Below, in pieces: positions 1-9,451 of a stretch of DNA of 64,000 bases (position 1 is its first letter; each line of letters starts with the position of its first letter). Under the pieces are notes generated by a model. The model saw only the letters and a program-made list of their open reading frames with translations, searched no databases and was not told the DNA's origin. The DNA is from Prolixibacteraceae bacterium (GTDB lineage Bacteria; Bacteroidota; Bacteroidia; Bacteroidales; Prolixibacteraceae): assembly GCA_025210775.1 (NCBI GenBank), contig JAOARB010000001.1, forward strand, positions 45,742-109,741, read 5' to 3'. Position numbers and translations under genes: made by a program.

Positions 1-278
1 TGTTGTCTAATATGAAAGTAGACGAAATGTCTGATCCTTATTGGGCTGAAGATCCTCGTAAAGGAGGAGGTTCTTATAAGATTGTACGACTTATATCAAG
101 AACAAAAGAACACGTAGCCAATCCTCAAGAGGACTACCAAGTGCTTTATGATCAGTATTTGGCAGAAAAGAAAGAAAATGTGTATCGACAATGGATTAAA
201 GATCATATGGGAAAAACATATGTTCGTATTGATCCTTCTTATGCCAATTGTAATTTCAACAACGATTGGGAAAAGTAG
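1..278 (+). CDS. Peptidylprolyl isomerase (PpiC/SurA-like), C-terminal fragment
   Basis: The frame is open to the left edge, so this is the end of a longer gene; the TTG at 3 and the ATG at 12 are unlikely to be real starts. The last 91 residues are hydrophilic and end in KTYVRIDPSYANCNFNNDW, a tail I associate with Bacteroidota periplasmic PPIC-type prolyl isomerases, where it follows the parvulin domains. Such proteins assist folding of outer-membrane proteins. The parvulin domains lie outside the window, so the call rests on the tail and on the envelope-biogenesis gene that follows. A strong hairpin terminator closes the unit. Confidence 0.55.
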   Translation, partial: LSNMKVDEMSDPYWAEDPRKGGGSYKIVRLISRTKEHVANPQEDYQVLYDQYLAEKKENVYRQWIKDHMGKTYVRIDPSYANCNFNNDWEK

Positions 279-298
279 TATGATATTTTAAAATATAA

Positions 299-356
299 GG
301 CTATTTACAAGATAGGTTCTATTATATATCGAACTCTTTTGTAAATAGCTTTTTTG
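299..356 (+). terminator. Rho-independent terminator after the isomerase gene
   Basis: The arm at 299-311 pairs with 340-351 (core GCTATTTACA / TGTAAATAGC), with a second inner helix in the loop, followed by a T tract at 350-355. It lies between the isomerase stop and the next gene on the same strand. Confidence 0.7.
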
Positions 357-397
357 TTATACAATAAAGTTTAGTTGTTTTGAATCATTGTTCTATA

Positions 398-2011
398 ATG
401 AGACGAAGTATATTAGTAATAATATGTTGCCTCGCTATTTCGATTCCTTCTTTTGCTCAGAAGAAAAGAAGGGTCTATATTGATCATAGCGATAGCTTGG
501 TGAGTAACGTGGGGGTTGCACATAATGCCGATAGATTGATCGGTAATGTCGTGGTGAGACATCAAGGGGCAATTATGAAGTGTGATAGTGCCTATTTCTA
601 TTCTAAAGAGAATAGGGTAGATGCTTTTGGACGTGTCCATATCACTCAAGGTGATTCGATTAATCTTAGTGGTAACTCTTTAGAGTATGATGGAAATACT
701 TCTACTGCACTTATTCGTGGATTGGTGGAATTAAAAGATCCTTCCCTTGTTTTAACTACAGATGAATTGGAGTATAACCTCGATGATGGGGTGGCTTATT
801 ACAATACCGGAGGTACTATTGTGGATAGCTTAAATACCCTAAATAGTGTCGTTGGTCGATATTATGCAGCATCTAAAATGCTTTTCTTTAAAGATAGTGT
901 AGAGGTGGTTAATAAAGATTTTACATTAAAATCGGATACCCTTAAATATGATACTGAGGCGAAGAAAGTGTATATCTCTGGACCGACACATATAGATGGA
1001 ACTTCAGGATATTTATATTCCGAATCGGGGTGGTATGAGACGATAACGCAAGATGCCGAGCTATATAGAAATTCTCGAATGGGAAATGAAAAACAAGAGC
1101 TTAGGTGTGATACGTTGTTGTATAATAAAGCTTCGGGAGAGGCCTATGCTTATCACAATGTTCAATTGGAAGATTTTAAAAGTAAACTTGAAATCCGAGG
1201 AGAGGAAGGGTTCTATTTCGAGAAATCTAAAAGAGGAATGGTGACCAAATCCGCTTTGTTATTGCAGTATGATAAAAAGGATACGCTTTATCTGCATGCA
1301 GATACTCTTTTAACTCGTCCTATCGCAGATTCTATACCTGATCAGAAAATGTTTTTAGCTTATAATAGGGTTCGCTTTTATCGTAAAGATATGCAAGGGA
1401 AATGTGATTCTTTGGCTTATAGTGCCCAAGATTCCATAATGCGTATGTATTTTGCTCCAGTAATTTGGGCAATGAAGAATCAGATGACTGCCGATTCTAT
1501 TACTTATACCAATAAGATTGAAGACCCTGACCTTCTGAACTTATATAATGATGCTTTTATGGTGTCTAAAGATAGTCTTGAGATGTATAACCAGATTAGT
1601 GGAAAGAACATGACGGGCTATATCTATAATAATCATTTGAAGGTTTTGGACGTCTTAGGTAATGGACAGACGATCTATTATGTGAAGGATAAAGATAGTA
1701 TGCTGGGGGTCAATAAGGCGGAGTGTTCAAATATCCGCATTAAGCTTAAGGACAACCAGATTGATCGTATTTCATTTATAACTTCTCCAAAGATGGATTT
1801 CTTCCCACCAAGTGATTTCACGTCACAGGATTTAAAACTTCCTCTCTTTAAATGGGAAGAGGAGATACGACCAAAGTCTGCCTTGGATGTCTTTAATTAT
1901 GATGCCTATAAGGAAGAAGAAGTGATTGATCGTAACCTGGGAGAACAAGTATCTAAAAAGGATATTTTGGAAAAAGTAAGAAAGTCTTTGCGTAATAGTG
2001 ATAAAAAGTAA
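398..2011 (+). CDS. OstA-like protein (LPS-transport related)
   Basis: A protein of about 537 residues with a signal peptide (MRRSILVIICCLAISIPSFAQ). The body is a run of short beta-rich repeats of the LptA/OstA type, such as repeated D-S/T-L-x-Y-D/N segments (KCDSAYFYS, SLEYDG, DELEYN, DTLKYD, DTLLYN). LptA-type proteins form a beta-jellyroll bridge that carries LPS across the periplasm; the longer Bacteroidota OstA-like form is assumed to act similarly at the envelope. I start at the ATG at 398 because the signal peptide begins there; an in-frame TTG at 380 would add six residues. The upstream isomerase fragment also belongs to envelope biogenesis. Family call good; exact role inferred. Confidence 0.8.
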   Translation: MRRSILVIICCLAISIPSFAQKKRRVYIDHSDSLVSNVGVAHNADRLIGNVVVRHQGAIMKCDSAYFYSKENRVDAFGRVHITQGDSINLSGNSLEYDGNTSTALIRGLVELKDPSLVLTTDELEYNLDDGVAYYNTGGTIVDSLNTLNSVVGRYYAASKMLFFKDSVEVVNKDFTLKSDTLKYDTEAKKVYISGPTHIDGTSGYLYSESGWYETITQDAELYRNSRMGNEKQELRCDTLLYNKASGEAYAYHNVQLEDFKSKLEIRGEEGFYFEKSKRGMVTKSALLLQYDKKDTLYLHADTLLTRPIADSIPDQKMFLAYNRVRFYRKDMQGKCDSLAYSAQDSIMRMYFAPVIWAMKNQMTADSITYTNKIEDPDLLNLYNDAFMVSKDSLEMYNQISGKNMTGYIYNNHLKVLDVLGNGQTIYYVKDKDSMLGVNKAECSNIRIKLKDNQIDRISFITSPKMDFFPPSDFTSQDLKLPLFKWEEEIRPKSALDVFNYDAYKEEEVIDRNLGEQVSKKDILEKVRKSLRNSDKK

Positions 2012-2070
2012 TATTGGAATGGTAGCTTTTTATTGTACCATAGTTTAGTGCTTATTGCTACTATACGAAT

Positions 2071-2113
2071 AAAAAGAGAGAAGAACATAAAGTATGTTTT
2101 TCTCTCTTTTTTT
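2071..2113. terminator. Bidirectional hairpin terminator
   Basis: The A/G-rich arm at 2071-2089 pairs with the T/C-rich arm at 2093-2111, giving a long AT-rich stem with A and T tracts on either side. It sits between the convergent OstA-like and hydrolase genes and can serve both. Confidence 0.75.
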
Positions 2114-2119
2114 GTTTTA

Positions 2120-3100
2120 CTAATTAAGTATATCTTGATGGATAAACTCTTTTGTTTTTCTTTCTACCCTCTGCCAGCTATGGGATTGTAATCCATTGGC
2201 AATAACATGAGTTTCTGCATTCGGAAAAAGTACAAGCTCTTTCTTTTTAGATCCCAGTTGAGGGAACATCTCTTTGATTGCTTTTACACTAACGGTATTG
2301 TCTTCGTGTTTGTCGTCTTTATAATATGCTCCTACAAATGTGGGACAAGACACTTTGGAAAAGGTCTCTTCGTTCATGGTGATATCCAACAACTGTTGTA
2401 GGTATACCATACTCTCTACTCTATATTTTTGGTACCAATATTGGGCTACTTTTCCTGTATCATGGAATACTCTAAAGTTTCCTCCCATTGCAATACGTGC
2501 AATGTCCAATCCCCACGGTTTAGATAGTAGCTTGGCTTCTGGTTGTTTGATTACAATATTTGGAGAATATAGAATCAATCCATCTACAAGATCAGGGAAG
2601 TCTGCTGCAAGTTTTAATGAAAGAGTTCCACCTGTTGAGGTACTCATAATAACCACTTTTTCTCCTAATTGATGAGCGATAACAAGAGCCTCTTTTGCCG
2701 ATTCATAAAGACTGTCTGGCGTCATGTTTAGAAGGGCATCTTTGGTGTCAAGACCATGTCCGTGAAGACGAGAGAAGAATGCATTTGCTTTCATCTCTTT
2801 TGCAATATTAACATTTATTGGAGCCCCTTCATACCAAGAAGCAGAGAATCCATGTAGATAGAGCAATACATATTTTGTTGATTCTTTCGTTGTTGAATCA
2901 TTCCATAAAATACGTGCTTGGTTGTCTTCTTTAAGCTTAAACTTTTGTTCATTTAAAGTAATCCAATCTTCTAAATCTTCTCCCTTTTTGTCAATTTCAG
3001 GAAGGTTCTTATCTAATACATATTCCTTGGGGGTAGGACCAATAAAATAGCCTGCAACCAAGAATAATAGGCATATAATAATGACTCTTATCTTTTTCAT
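2120..3100 (-). CDS. Alpha/beta hydrolase, membrane-anchored or exported
   Basis: 326 residues. An N-terminal hydrophobic segment (residues 5-20) follows MKKIR and is a signal anchor or signal peptide. The oxyanion-loop motif LHG is at about residue 82. The nucleophile elbow reads M-S-T-S-T-G-G at 152-158, so Ser155 is the likely nucleophile with Ser in place of the first Gly of GxSxG. Acid and base are probably in KDDKHED and in the C-terminal ETHVIANG. The closest description is a carboxylesterase or lysophospholipase-like hydrolase; the substrate cannot be read from the sequence. It is a single gene, convergent with the OstA-like gene and separated from it by a shared terminator. Confidence 0.75.
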   Translation of the reverse strand: MKKIRVIIICLLFLVAGYFIGPTPKEYVLDKNLPEIDKKGEDLEDWITLNEQKFKLKEDNQARILWNDSTTKESTKYVLLYLHGFSASWYEGAPINVNIAKEMKANAFFSRLHGHGLDTKDALLNMTPDSLYESAKEALVIAHQLGEKVVIMSTSTGGTLSLKLAADFPDLVDGLILYSPNIVIKQPEAKLLSKPWGLDIARIAMGGNFRVFHDTGKVAQYWYQKYRVESMVYLQQLLDITMNEETFSKVSCPTFVGAYYKDDKHEDNTVSVKAIKEMFPQLGSKKKELVLFPNAETHVIANGLQSHSWQRVERKTKEFIHQDILN

Positions 3101-3574
3101 TTTTTTGATGTTTTGTTACGAATTTAATATTTATCCCCTTTTTGATACTGAAAATAATCACTTTTTGATTATAAAACTCAAATGTTCTATTTTTTCAAGA
3201 AGTTGTATTATATGTTTAATCGTTTGATAATCAGTTGTGATGACTACTGTTGTCTATCATCTGGTTTTTATGATAGTTTTATTATTAACAAAAATTAACA
3301 AAGATACCGTTGTGATTGCTTTCAAAATTGATTCAATTTGTCAGTATAATATCAAAAGGTCTTGCTTTTTGTTTATGAATAGAATTACAATTTACTATAA
3401 GTTTGATCTTTGATCTAAGAAAGAATAAAATGTTAGAATATGTATGTACCCCCAAGTTACATAATAGATATAATAAATCTAGATATACTAATATTTAATT
3501 AGCTACCACCAACTTCTTTCTTCCTCCAATTATACATTAATTTACGAAATCATCACGCTGAAAAAATATATTGA
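3101..3574. other. Gene-free divergent intergenic region (474 bp)
   Basis: AT-rich spacer between the divergent hydrolase and carboxylase genes. The one site I can support is a TAAGTTTG box at 3398-3405 facing the carboxylase operon. I see no RNA gene, riboswitch or convincing small ORF. Confidence 0.6.
3398..3405 (+). promoter_or_regulatory. Bacteroidota -7 box, candidate promoter of the carboxylase operon
   Basis: TAAGTTTG matches TAnnTTTG exactly. A TTTG at 3368-3371 is upstream, but its spacing is longer than ideal for a -33 box. This would give a leader of about 160 nt before the ATG at 3575. Confidence 0.4.
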
Positions 3575-5122
3575 ATGAGCGATAATAGAATACACTACAA
3601 AAGGTTTAATGACCGAGATCAGAAATTTAATGAGAAGTTTGATGACGCATATTTTGAACGTCAGCATGCAAAAGGTAAGTTGACGGCTATTGAGCGTATC
3701 GATATCCTTCTTGATGAAGATTCTTTTGTTGAGATTGATGCGTTTGCATTACCATTAAACTATGATGGTGATGACCCAAAGGCAATTGGTGATGGTGTCA
3801 TTTGTGGTTATGGAAAGATTAATAATAGAGACGTGCTTGTTTACGCCCAAGATTTCACTTATCAAGGTGGATCTTTAGGAACAATTCACGCTGAAAAGAT
3901 ACAAAAAGTACAAGACTTAGGTCTTCGTATGGGACATCCTGTAATCGGTCTGATTGACTCAGGGGGAGCCCGAATCCAAGAGGGTATAGGTAGTTTAGCT
4001 GGTTATGGTGGAATCTTTATGAATAATGTGAAATCTTCTGGTGTCATTCCTCAGATCTCTGTTATCCTAGGACCTGCTGCTGGTGGTGCTGTTTATTCTC
4101 CTGCATTGACGGATTTTATTTTTATGACTCGTAAGACTGCTTACATGTTTGTAACAGGACCGAATGTTGTAAAAGAAGTTTTGAACGAGGACACTACTAG
4201 TGAAAAGCTTGGTGGAGCTGATGTTCACAGTAACAAGAGTGGTGTTGCCGATTTTATCTACGACGATGAAGAGCATACATTGTTGGGAGTACGTAAGCTG
4301 TTAAGCTATCTTCCTTCGAATAATGTGGAGCAACCTCCAATGTCGACAGATACAAACATTATTCCTGATGGATTGGAGAATATTTCAAAGATTATTCCTG
4401 ATGACTCTAACAAACCATATGATGTAATTGAGATCATTGATCGTCTTGTGGACAAAGGATCTTTCTTTGAAGTAGCTGAAGGTTATGCACAGAGTATTGT
4501 AACTGGTTTGGCTCGTTTGAACAACCAGGTGATTGGTATTGTAGCCAACCAACCAAAACATCTTGCTGGTACTTTAGATATTGATTCTTCTAGAAAAGCC
4601 GCTCGTTTTGTTCGTTTCTGTGATGCGTTCCATATCCCTATTCTGGTATTAGAAGACGTTCCAGGTTTCCTTCCTGGTATCGACCAAGAGCATGCTGCGA
4701 TCATCAAACATGGAGCTAAATTACTATTTGCTTTTGCTGAAGCTTCTGTGCCTAAGATTACCGTAATTCTTCGTAAAGCTTATGGTGGTGCTTATATTGT
4801 GATGAACAGTAATAAGATGGGTGGAGACTTTAATTTCGCTTGGCCTACAGCAGAAATTGCTGTGATGGGACCAGAAGGAGCAGTGAAGATTCTTAATCGT
4901 AAAGAGATTGCTGCTTCAGATAATCCTGAGGAGTTGAGAAGATCATTGATTCTAAAATATAAAGAAGAAGTAGCGAATCCTTATATCGCCGATCAAAAGG
5001 GATATATTGATGAGGTAATCTTACCAGAAACGACTCGTGAGAAGTTGATCAAAGCTTTTGCTCTTCTTGAGAATAAATTCGAAGAAAAGAGTTCTAAAAA
5101 GCACGGTAATATTCCACTTTAA
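3575..5122 (+). CDS. Acyl-CoA (propionyl-CoA) carboxylase, carboxyltransferase subunit
   Basis: 515 residues, the normal length for a fused alpha/beta carboxyltransferase of the PccB/MmdA type. The crotonase-like acyl-CoA site is visible as SGGARIQEG near residue 130 and the second oxyanion region as GPAAGGAVYSPALTDF. The C-terminal half carries the carboxybiotin site (RKAYGGAYIVMNSNKMGGD). It transfers CO2 between carboxybiotin and propionyl-CoA (or acetyl-CoA), or removes CO2 from methylmalonyl-CoA. It is first of three genes spaced 15 and 3 bp apart, with the biotin carboxylase and biotin carrier following. The presence of a biotin carboxylase favours an ATP-dependent carboxylase over a Na+-pumping decarboxylase. 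Acyl substrate is inferred. Confidence 0.88.
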   Translation: MSDNRIHYKRFNDRDQKFNEKFDDAYFERQHAKGKLTAIERIDILLDEDSFVEIDAFALPLNYDGDDPKAIGDGVICGYGKINNRDVLVYAQDFTYQGGSLGTIHAEKIQKVQDLGLRMGHPVIGLIDSGGARIQEGIGSLAGYGGIFMNNVKSSGVIPQISVILGPAAGGAVYSPALTDFIFMTRKTAYMFVTGPNVVKEVLNEDTTSEKLGGADVHSNKSGVADFIYDDEEHTLLGVRKLLSYLPSNNVEQPPMSTDTNIIPDGLENISKIIPDDSNKPYDVIEIIDRLVDKGSFFEVAEGYAQSIVTGLARLNNQVIGIVANQPKHLAGTLDIDSSRKAARFVRFCDAFHIPILVLEDVPGFLPGIDQEHAAIIKHGAKLLFAFAEASVPKITVILRKAYGGAYIVMNSNKMGGDFNFAWPTAEIAVMGPEGAVKILNRKEIAASDNPEELRRSLILKYKEEVANPYIADQKGYIDEVILPETTREKLIKAFALLENKFEEKSSKKHGNIPL

Positions 5123-5137
5123 TTTGCAAATCATCGT

Positions 5138-6634
5138 ATGAAAAAAATATCATCTATATTAATAGCCAATCGTGGCGAGATTGCCATCCGTATTGCTAAG
5201 ACAGCAAAAGAGATGGGAATCGAGGTTTATGGTTTAATGACTCATTACGAACCTAATGCGGTTTATCTTTCGCATATGGATCATGTAGTGGATGTGACCG
5301 AAGAATCTCATGAAAATATCTTTATGAATCCTGTTCGTATCGCTGAGATCGCTAAGGAGCATAATATAACGTCTGTACACCCTGGTTATGGATTCCTTTC
5401 TGAAAGTCGTGAATTGGCTGAAGAGTGTGATCGTAGAGGTGTGATCCTTATTGGACCATCAGCTCAAGCTATTGAGGATATGGGCGACAAAGGGGTGGCA
5501 CGTAAGATGGCGAAAGCTGCTGGTGTCCCTATCCTTGAGGGTAGTAAGGATATTGTTGAAAACATCGAAGATGCGAAAGTACTTGCAGACAACATTGGTT
5601 ATCCTGTGATCATTAAGGCTGTTGCTGGTGGTGGAGGAAAAGGAATGCGTGTGGCACGTACTCCTGATGAATTGACCATGATGTTTAAGATGGCACGTCG
5701 TGAAGCGGAAGGTATTTTCAATAACTCAGATGTATTTATTGAGAAATATGTAGAAAACCCACATCATATCGAGTTCCAAATTCTTGCGGATAAACATGGT
5801 AATGTGGTTCATCTTTTCGAAAGAGAGTGTAGTATCCAACGTAAGCACCAAAAGCTTATTGAAGAGGCTCCATCTCCTGCTTTGAATGACGAACTACGTC
5901 AACGTATGGGTGAGGCTGCAGTGAATATTGCTAAATATGCTAATTATTACAGTGCAGGTACTGTTGAATTCTTGGTGGATAGCGAAAAGAATTTCTTCTT
6001 TCTTGAGATGAACACACGTATCCAAGTAGAGCATCCAATTACCGAGTCTATCACAGGTGTTGATTTGATTGAGCAGATGATACGTATTGCACAAGATGAA
6101 GAGATTTCATTGAAGCAAGAGGACATTAAAATCAAAGGAGCTTGTATTGAGTATCGTTTAAATGCAGAAGATGTACAAGCTAACTTTGCTCCAGCTTTTG
6201 GTATTATTGAACAGTATGATTTCCCTGTTCATCCTTCATTAAGATTAGATACTGGTTATCGTAATGGTATTGTTGTTCCTCCATATTTTGATTCGATGGT
6301 GGCCAAAGTAATCGTATCTGGAGAGACTAGAGAAGAAGTGTTGGCTTCCTCTAAAGTGATCTTTGAAGATATTAAGATTAAAGGAATCAAGACTACTTTG
6401 CCTTTCTTTAAGAAAGTATTAGAAACACCTTCTTTTGTGGAAGGGAAATATACTACCTCTTTCTTGTTGAACGATATCGATCAGGTATTCCTTCAGAAGC
6501 CTAACGAGGAGATGGTGGCTGCTTATGTTGCAATGCAGTTATACTTAAACAATAAGAACTATATTGAAAGAGGAGAGTTAGAAGTAAAATCTACTTCTCC
6601 TTGGTTACAAAGTAAACACCTAAAAAACCTTTAA
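5138..6634 (+). CDS. accC: Biotin carboxylase subunit
   Basis: 498 residues: a biotin carboxylase N-domain (ILIANRGEIAIRI at residue 7), an ATP-grasp domain with the glycine-rich loop AVAGGGGKGMRVAR near residue 165, the catalytic stretch FLEMNTRIQVEHPITE, and the C-domain. It uses ATP and bicarbonate to carboxylate biotin on the carrier protein encoded next. It is about 50 residues longer than a free AccC; the extra C-terminal part resembles the linker of PCC-alpha-type subunits, fitting a dedicated acyl-CoA carboxylase. Translationally coupled to both neighbours. It may also serve acetyl-CoA carboxylation if no other accC exists. Confidence 0.9.
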   Translation: MKKISSILIANRGEIAIRIAKTAKEMGIEVYGLMTHYEPNAVYLSHMDHVVDVTEESHENIFMNPVRIAEIAKEHNITSVHPGYGFLSESRELAEECDRRGVILIGPSAQAIEDMGDKGVARKMAKAAGVPILEGSKDIVENIEDAKVLADNIGYPVIIKAVAGGGGKGMRVARTPDELTMMFKMARREAEGIFNNSDVFIEKYVENPHHIEFQILADKHGNVVHLFERECSIQRKHQKLIEEAPSPALNDELRQRMGEAAVNIAKYANYYSAGTVEFLVDSEKNFFFLEMNTRIQVEHPITESITGVDLIEQMIRIAQDEEISLKQEDIKIKGACIEYRLNAEDVQANFAPAFGIIEQYDFPVHPSLRLDTGYRNGIVVPPYFDSMVAKVIVSGETREEVLASSKVIFEDIKIKGIKTTLPFFKKVLETPSFVEGKYTTSFLLNDIDQVFLQKPNEEMVAAYVAMQLYLNNKNYIERGELEVKSTSPWLQSKHLKNL

Positions 6635-6637
6635 TCC

Positions 6638-7156
6638 ATGATTGTACGTAAAAGAAAAACAAACAAATTCTACGTTGGTGGAGAAAACGAATATACATTC
6701 ATTGAGGAGTTAGGAGAACTAAAATCAATGAATGGGGATGAGATTACTATCGATACAGATTTCTCTAAAGAGGAAATTGCACTAACACAAGATGGTATTG
6801 AGCATAAAGCTCAAGTAGTCTCTATTAAGAAGAATAAATGTACTGTTCTTGTGAATGGTAACAGCTATAACTTTGTTATCGATACAGAGATCTCTAAACG
6901 TAGAAAAGAGATCCTTGCTAGAGACGAAGATGAGAAGGAACAAGAAGTGATTGCACCTATTCCTGGTAAGATTGTAGATGTTTTTGTAGCCAAAGGACAA
7001 AATGTTGAGGCTGGACAGATTATTCTTACTCTTGAAGCAATGAAGATGCAAAACGAGATTCTTGCACCTATCTCAGGTGTGGTTACTGAAATGAATGTTA
7101 AACCAGAACAAGTAGTTGTTACTGGTCATAAGATGGTGACCATCGAAGTGATGTAA
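6638..7156 (+). CDS. Biotin carboxyl carrier protein of the acyl-CoA carboxylase
   Basis: 172 residues. The C-terminal 75 form a biotinyl domain with the canonical EAMKMQNEI; the biotinylated lysine is about residue 136. The N-terminal half (residues 1-95) is a charged beta-rich region like the BT domain that docks carrier to carboxylase in PCC-type enzymes. The start is 3 bp after the carboxylase stop, so the three subunits are probably made together. Cytosolic. The gene ends at a strong bidirectional terminator. Confidence 0.9.
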   Translation: MIVRKRKTNKFYVGGENEYTFIEELGELKSMNGDEITIDTDFSKEEIALTQDGIEHKAQVVSIKKNKCTVLVNGNSYNFVIDTEISKRRKEILARDEDEKEQEVIAPIPGKIVDVFVAKGQNVEAGQIILTLEAMKMQNEILAPISGVVTEMNVKPEQVVVTGHKMVTIEVM

Positions 7157-7180
7157 GATCAAGAAGGTAATCGAAAATAA

Positions 7181-7221
7181 AAAAGGGGAGAAGACTTAAT
7201 TGTCTTTTCCCCTTTTCTTAT
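7181..7221. terminator. Bidirectional terminator between carboxylase and tonB operons
   Basis: A 15-bp stem (7181-7195 with 7202-7216, one G-T pair) and a 6-nt loop. An A tract on the left and a T tract on the right serve both converging operons. Confidence 0.85.
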
Positions 7222-7237
7222 TTTGGTTGTCCTATAA

Positions 7238-8170
7238 CTAATAGAAACCTCCATTCTTATAGGTTAACTTGTAGAATCCATGATCGTATTGATTGTTGCC
7301 TACAGAGTTGAATTTTAACGTCTTTACAAATGCTATGGCACTGTCAATAGTGCGTTGGTTTGTAATCGTTGTATATCCTTCGTTAACCGTAACCTTAGAT
7401 ACTTGTCCTATAGGGTTCACCGTTAGGTTCAAATAAATGGTTCCTGATTCATTTCCAAGATAAGAAGGCTTTGGTGCTCCTGATACAAAAACACGGTTGG
7501 CCATACTTAGTCCTTTATGTCGAGAGGATTTGGCAGAAACATTACTTGAACTAGAACTTTGTGATGTATTTGTTTGTTTGTTCTGTTCTTGCTTCTTTGT
7601 ATTCTGAGCTGTAGTCATGATATTCTGAAGAAGTTTCTTTGCCTCTTCTTCTTTCTTTTTAATCACTTCCTGTACTCTTCGAATACTATCCTGACGTCTT
7701 TTCTTGATAAGTTTTTCTTTTTTTATCTCTTCCTGACGTCTTCTCTCTTCTTCTTGTTTTTTCTTTCTTTCTTGCTCTTTCTTTACCGAATTAACATCGG
7801 TCGTTTTTTTGTTATTCACCTTCGGTGTTTCCTTTTTGACCCCCTCATTGGCTTTGGTCTTATAGGATTTACCTACCGTAGGTTTGGCTACCTCTTTATG
7901 TATTTTCTCTACCTTTTTCTGATGTGCCTTAGGTTGAGCTTTTGCCGCAGTAGCAATTTTATCATTCTTTTGTTTGGGCTGTTGACGCTTGGGTTTTGCT
8001 TGTGCAATCTTATCCATTCCACGATTGTCTACCAACACAACATAATCACTATCGTTCCCCCCATCTTGTCCCTGAAGAGGGAAGTAGAGAAGAAACAATA
8101 GTAATAGAACATGAATTACTAAAGAGAAAACAACACCATGTAGCCGAGTATCTTCATTTGTATTTCCCAT
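7238..8170 (-). CDS. TonB/TolA-like energy transducer
   Basis: 310 residues: one N-terminal membrane helix (VVFSLVIHVLLLLFLLYFPL), a long Lys/Glu/Gln-rich periplasmic spacer (about residues 55-215, partly helical as in TolA), and a C-terminal TonB-type domain (SGTIYLNLTVNPIGQVSKV). It carries the proton-motive energy harvested by ExbB/ExbD across the periplasm to outer-membrane partners. It is third in an exbB-exbD-tonB operon (gaps of 8 and 20 bp). The helical spacer makes a TolA-like role possible, but no tolB or pal is adjacent. Two TonB-dependent receptors elsewhere in the window are potential clients. Confidence 0.82.
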   Translation of the reverse strand: MGNTNEDTRLHGVVFSLVIHVLLLLFLLYFPLQGQDGGNDSDYVVLVDNRGMDKIAQAKPKRQQPKQKNDKIATAAKAQPKAHQKKVEKIHKEVAKPTVGKSYKTKANEGVKKETPKVNNKKTTDVNSVKKEQERKKKQEEERRRQEEIKKEKLIKKRRQDSIRRVQEVIKKKEEEAKKLLQNIMTTAQNTKKQEQNKQTNTSQSSSSSNVSAKSSRHKGLSMANRVFVSGAPKPSYLGNESGTIYLNLTVNPIGQVSKVTVNEGYTTITNQRTIDSAIAFVKTLKFNSVGNNQYDHGFYKLTYKNGGFY

Positions 8171-8190
8171 CTTAGTTCATTTGTATTGTC

Positions 8191-8622
8191 TTATTTTCTG
8201 ACATTAGAGGTCCCTAATAATAGGGTGTAGTTAAGTTCACGTGCTAAAGACATCACTTTAACTACTTCTTCAACAGGAACAGTTTTCTCTGCTTGTAACA
8301 TTACCACTGGGCGAGGCTGACCTTTTACCACTTCATTCTCTGGAAAGGTGTTTTGTAGTGCCGGAGCCAAATCATTATAGTTACAACTAACAGGTTCTGC
8401 TGTACCGTTGGCATAACTATAGGATTTTTGCCTATTGATATAGATCGTGAAAATCGACTTATTACTTTTCCCTTGTGAACTTTGTGGTAAAGTGATTTTA
8501 AGACTCGGTGGTCCTATCATTGTTGAGGCAATCATAAAGAATACCAACAATAGGAATACGATATCTGTCATAGATGACATACTAAATGATGCATCTACTT
8601 TACTTCTTCTTTTTAACGACAT
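8191..8622 (-). CDS. exbD: ExbD/TolR biopolymer transport protein
   Basis: 143 residues, typical for ExbD. A short cytoplasmic N-terminus is followed by one membrane helix holding the conserved aspartate (SMTDIVFLLLVFFM, Asp20), which takes part in proton translocation with ExbB. The periplasmic domain follows. It starts 8 bp after exbB on the same strand and precedes the TonB-like gene. Confidence 0.9.
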   Translation of the reverse strand: MSLKRRSKVDASFSMSSMTDIVFLLLVFFMIASTMIGPPSLKITLPQSSQGKSNKSIFTIYINRQKSYSYANGTAEPVSCNYNDLAPALQNTFPENEVVKGQPRPVVMLQAEKTVPVEEVVKVMSLARELNYTLLLGTSNVRK

Positions 8623-8630
8623 AATGCTGT

Positions 8631-9332
8631 TTATTTAGAAGGTTCGTGTAAAAGATCCATAAATTCAGTAGAGGTGTGTTCCATTATAGCAACTGTCTTG
8701 TCGATACGAGCTACAAGAATATTGTAGGCAAAATAAGCAAGAATACCTACCAACAATCCTCCTGCTGTTGTTGACATTGCAGTATAAATACCACTAGCAA
8801 GGTTCGAGATCTCTACGTTTTTAGCACTTGACATCTCAAAGAAGGCTTGGATCATTCCCATTACTGTACCTAAGAATCCGATCATTGGAGCTCCACCTGA
8901 TACACTGGCTAACACAGGCAATCCTTTTTCTAGTTTAGAAATCTCAAGGTTACCTACATTCTCAATAGCAGTTTGAACATCATTTAAAGGTCTTCCCATT
9001 CTACGGATTCCTTTTGAGATCATTCGTCCCATTGGAGTATTGGAAGTTTCGCATACCAACAATGCTCCTTGTAGGTCGCCTGTCTTAATTTTATGCTTAA
9101 TATCATTCATCATCCCATTATCAAACTTTCGAGCTCTTGCGATAGCAAAATAGCGTTCTCCAAAGATATATAGAGCTACTACTGATAGAAGAACTAGAGG
9201 GTACATCATATAACCTCCTTTTTGGAATATGTCCATCAGTGAAAGAGAATGGTTCACCTGCATTGTTAGATTCTTTGCCGTTTCTGCAGCAGCTTGTGCA
9301 GGTGCGCTTAATAAAATAGATAAGGTATGCAT
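8631..9332 (-). CDS. exbB: ExbB/MotA/TolQ-type proton channel
   Basis: 233 residues with three membrane helices: YPLVLLSVVALYIFGERYFA near residue 40, a central pair around SGGAPMIGFLGTVMGMIQAF, and TAGGLLVGILAYFAYNILV. The GFLGTVxGM signature is classic for this family. It forms the pentameric inner-membrane proton channel that powers TonB. First gene of the operon, with a TAnnTTTG box about 35 bp upstream. Confidence 0.92.
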   Translation of the reverse strand: MHTLSILLSAPAQAAAETAKNLTMQVNHSLSLMDIFQKGGYMMYPLVLLSVVALYIFGERYFAIARARKFDNGMMNDIKHKIKTGDLQGALLVCETSNTPMGRMISKGIRRMGRPLNDVQTAIENVGNLEISKLEKGLPVLASVSGGAPMIGFLGTVMGMIQAFFEMSSAKNVEISNLASGIYTAMSTTAGGLLVGILAYFAYNILVARIDKTVAIMEHTSTEFMDLLHEPSK

Positions 9333-9363
9333 GTTTTGTAATATTTCAATTAAAATTCTTATA

Positions 9364-9371
9364 CAAAGTTA
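9364..9371 (-). promoter_or_regulatory. Bacteroidota -7 box for exbB-exbD-tonB
   Basis: Read on the minus strand the site is TAACTTTG, an exact TAnnTTTG match 32 bp upstream of the exbB ATG. I see no clear -33 partner. Confidence 0.5.
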
Positions 9372-9451
9372 TATAAAAGCCAATGTAAAATAATTATTTA
9401 TATCTGTAAAATAACATTTACGATTAAGATATTTATAACTATAACGTGAAT

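Noticed and set aside
3575..7156. Methylmalonyl-CoA decarboxylase sodium pump
   Set aside because: A biotin carboxylase gene is present and no membrane beta subunit, so an ATP-dependent carboxylase fits better.
7574..8101. 175-codon plus-strand ORF opposite the tonB gene
   Set aside because: Its Phe/Leu/Ser-rich composition is the mirror image of the Lys/Glu-rich TonB spacer; no initiation signal or known domain.
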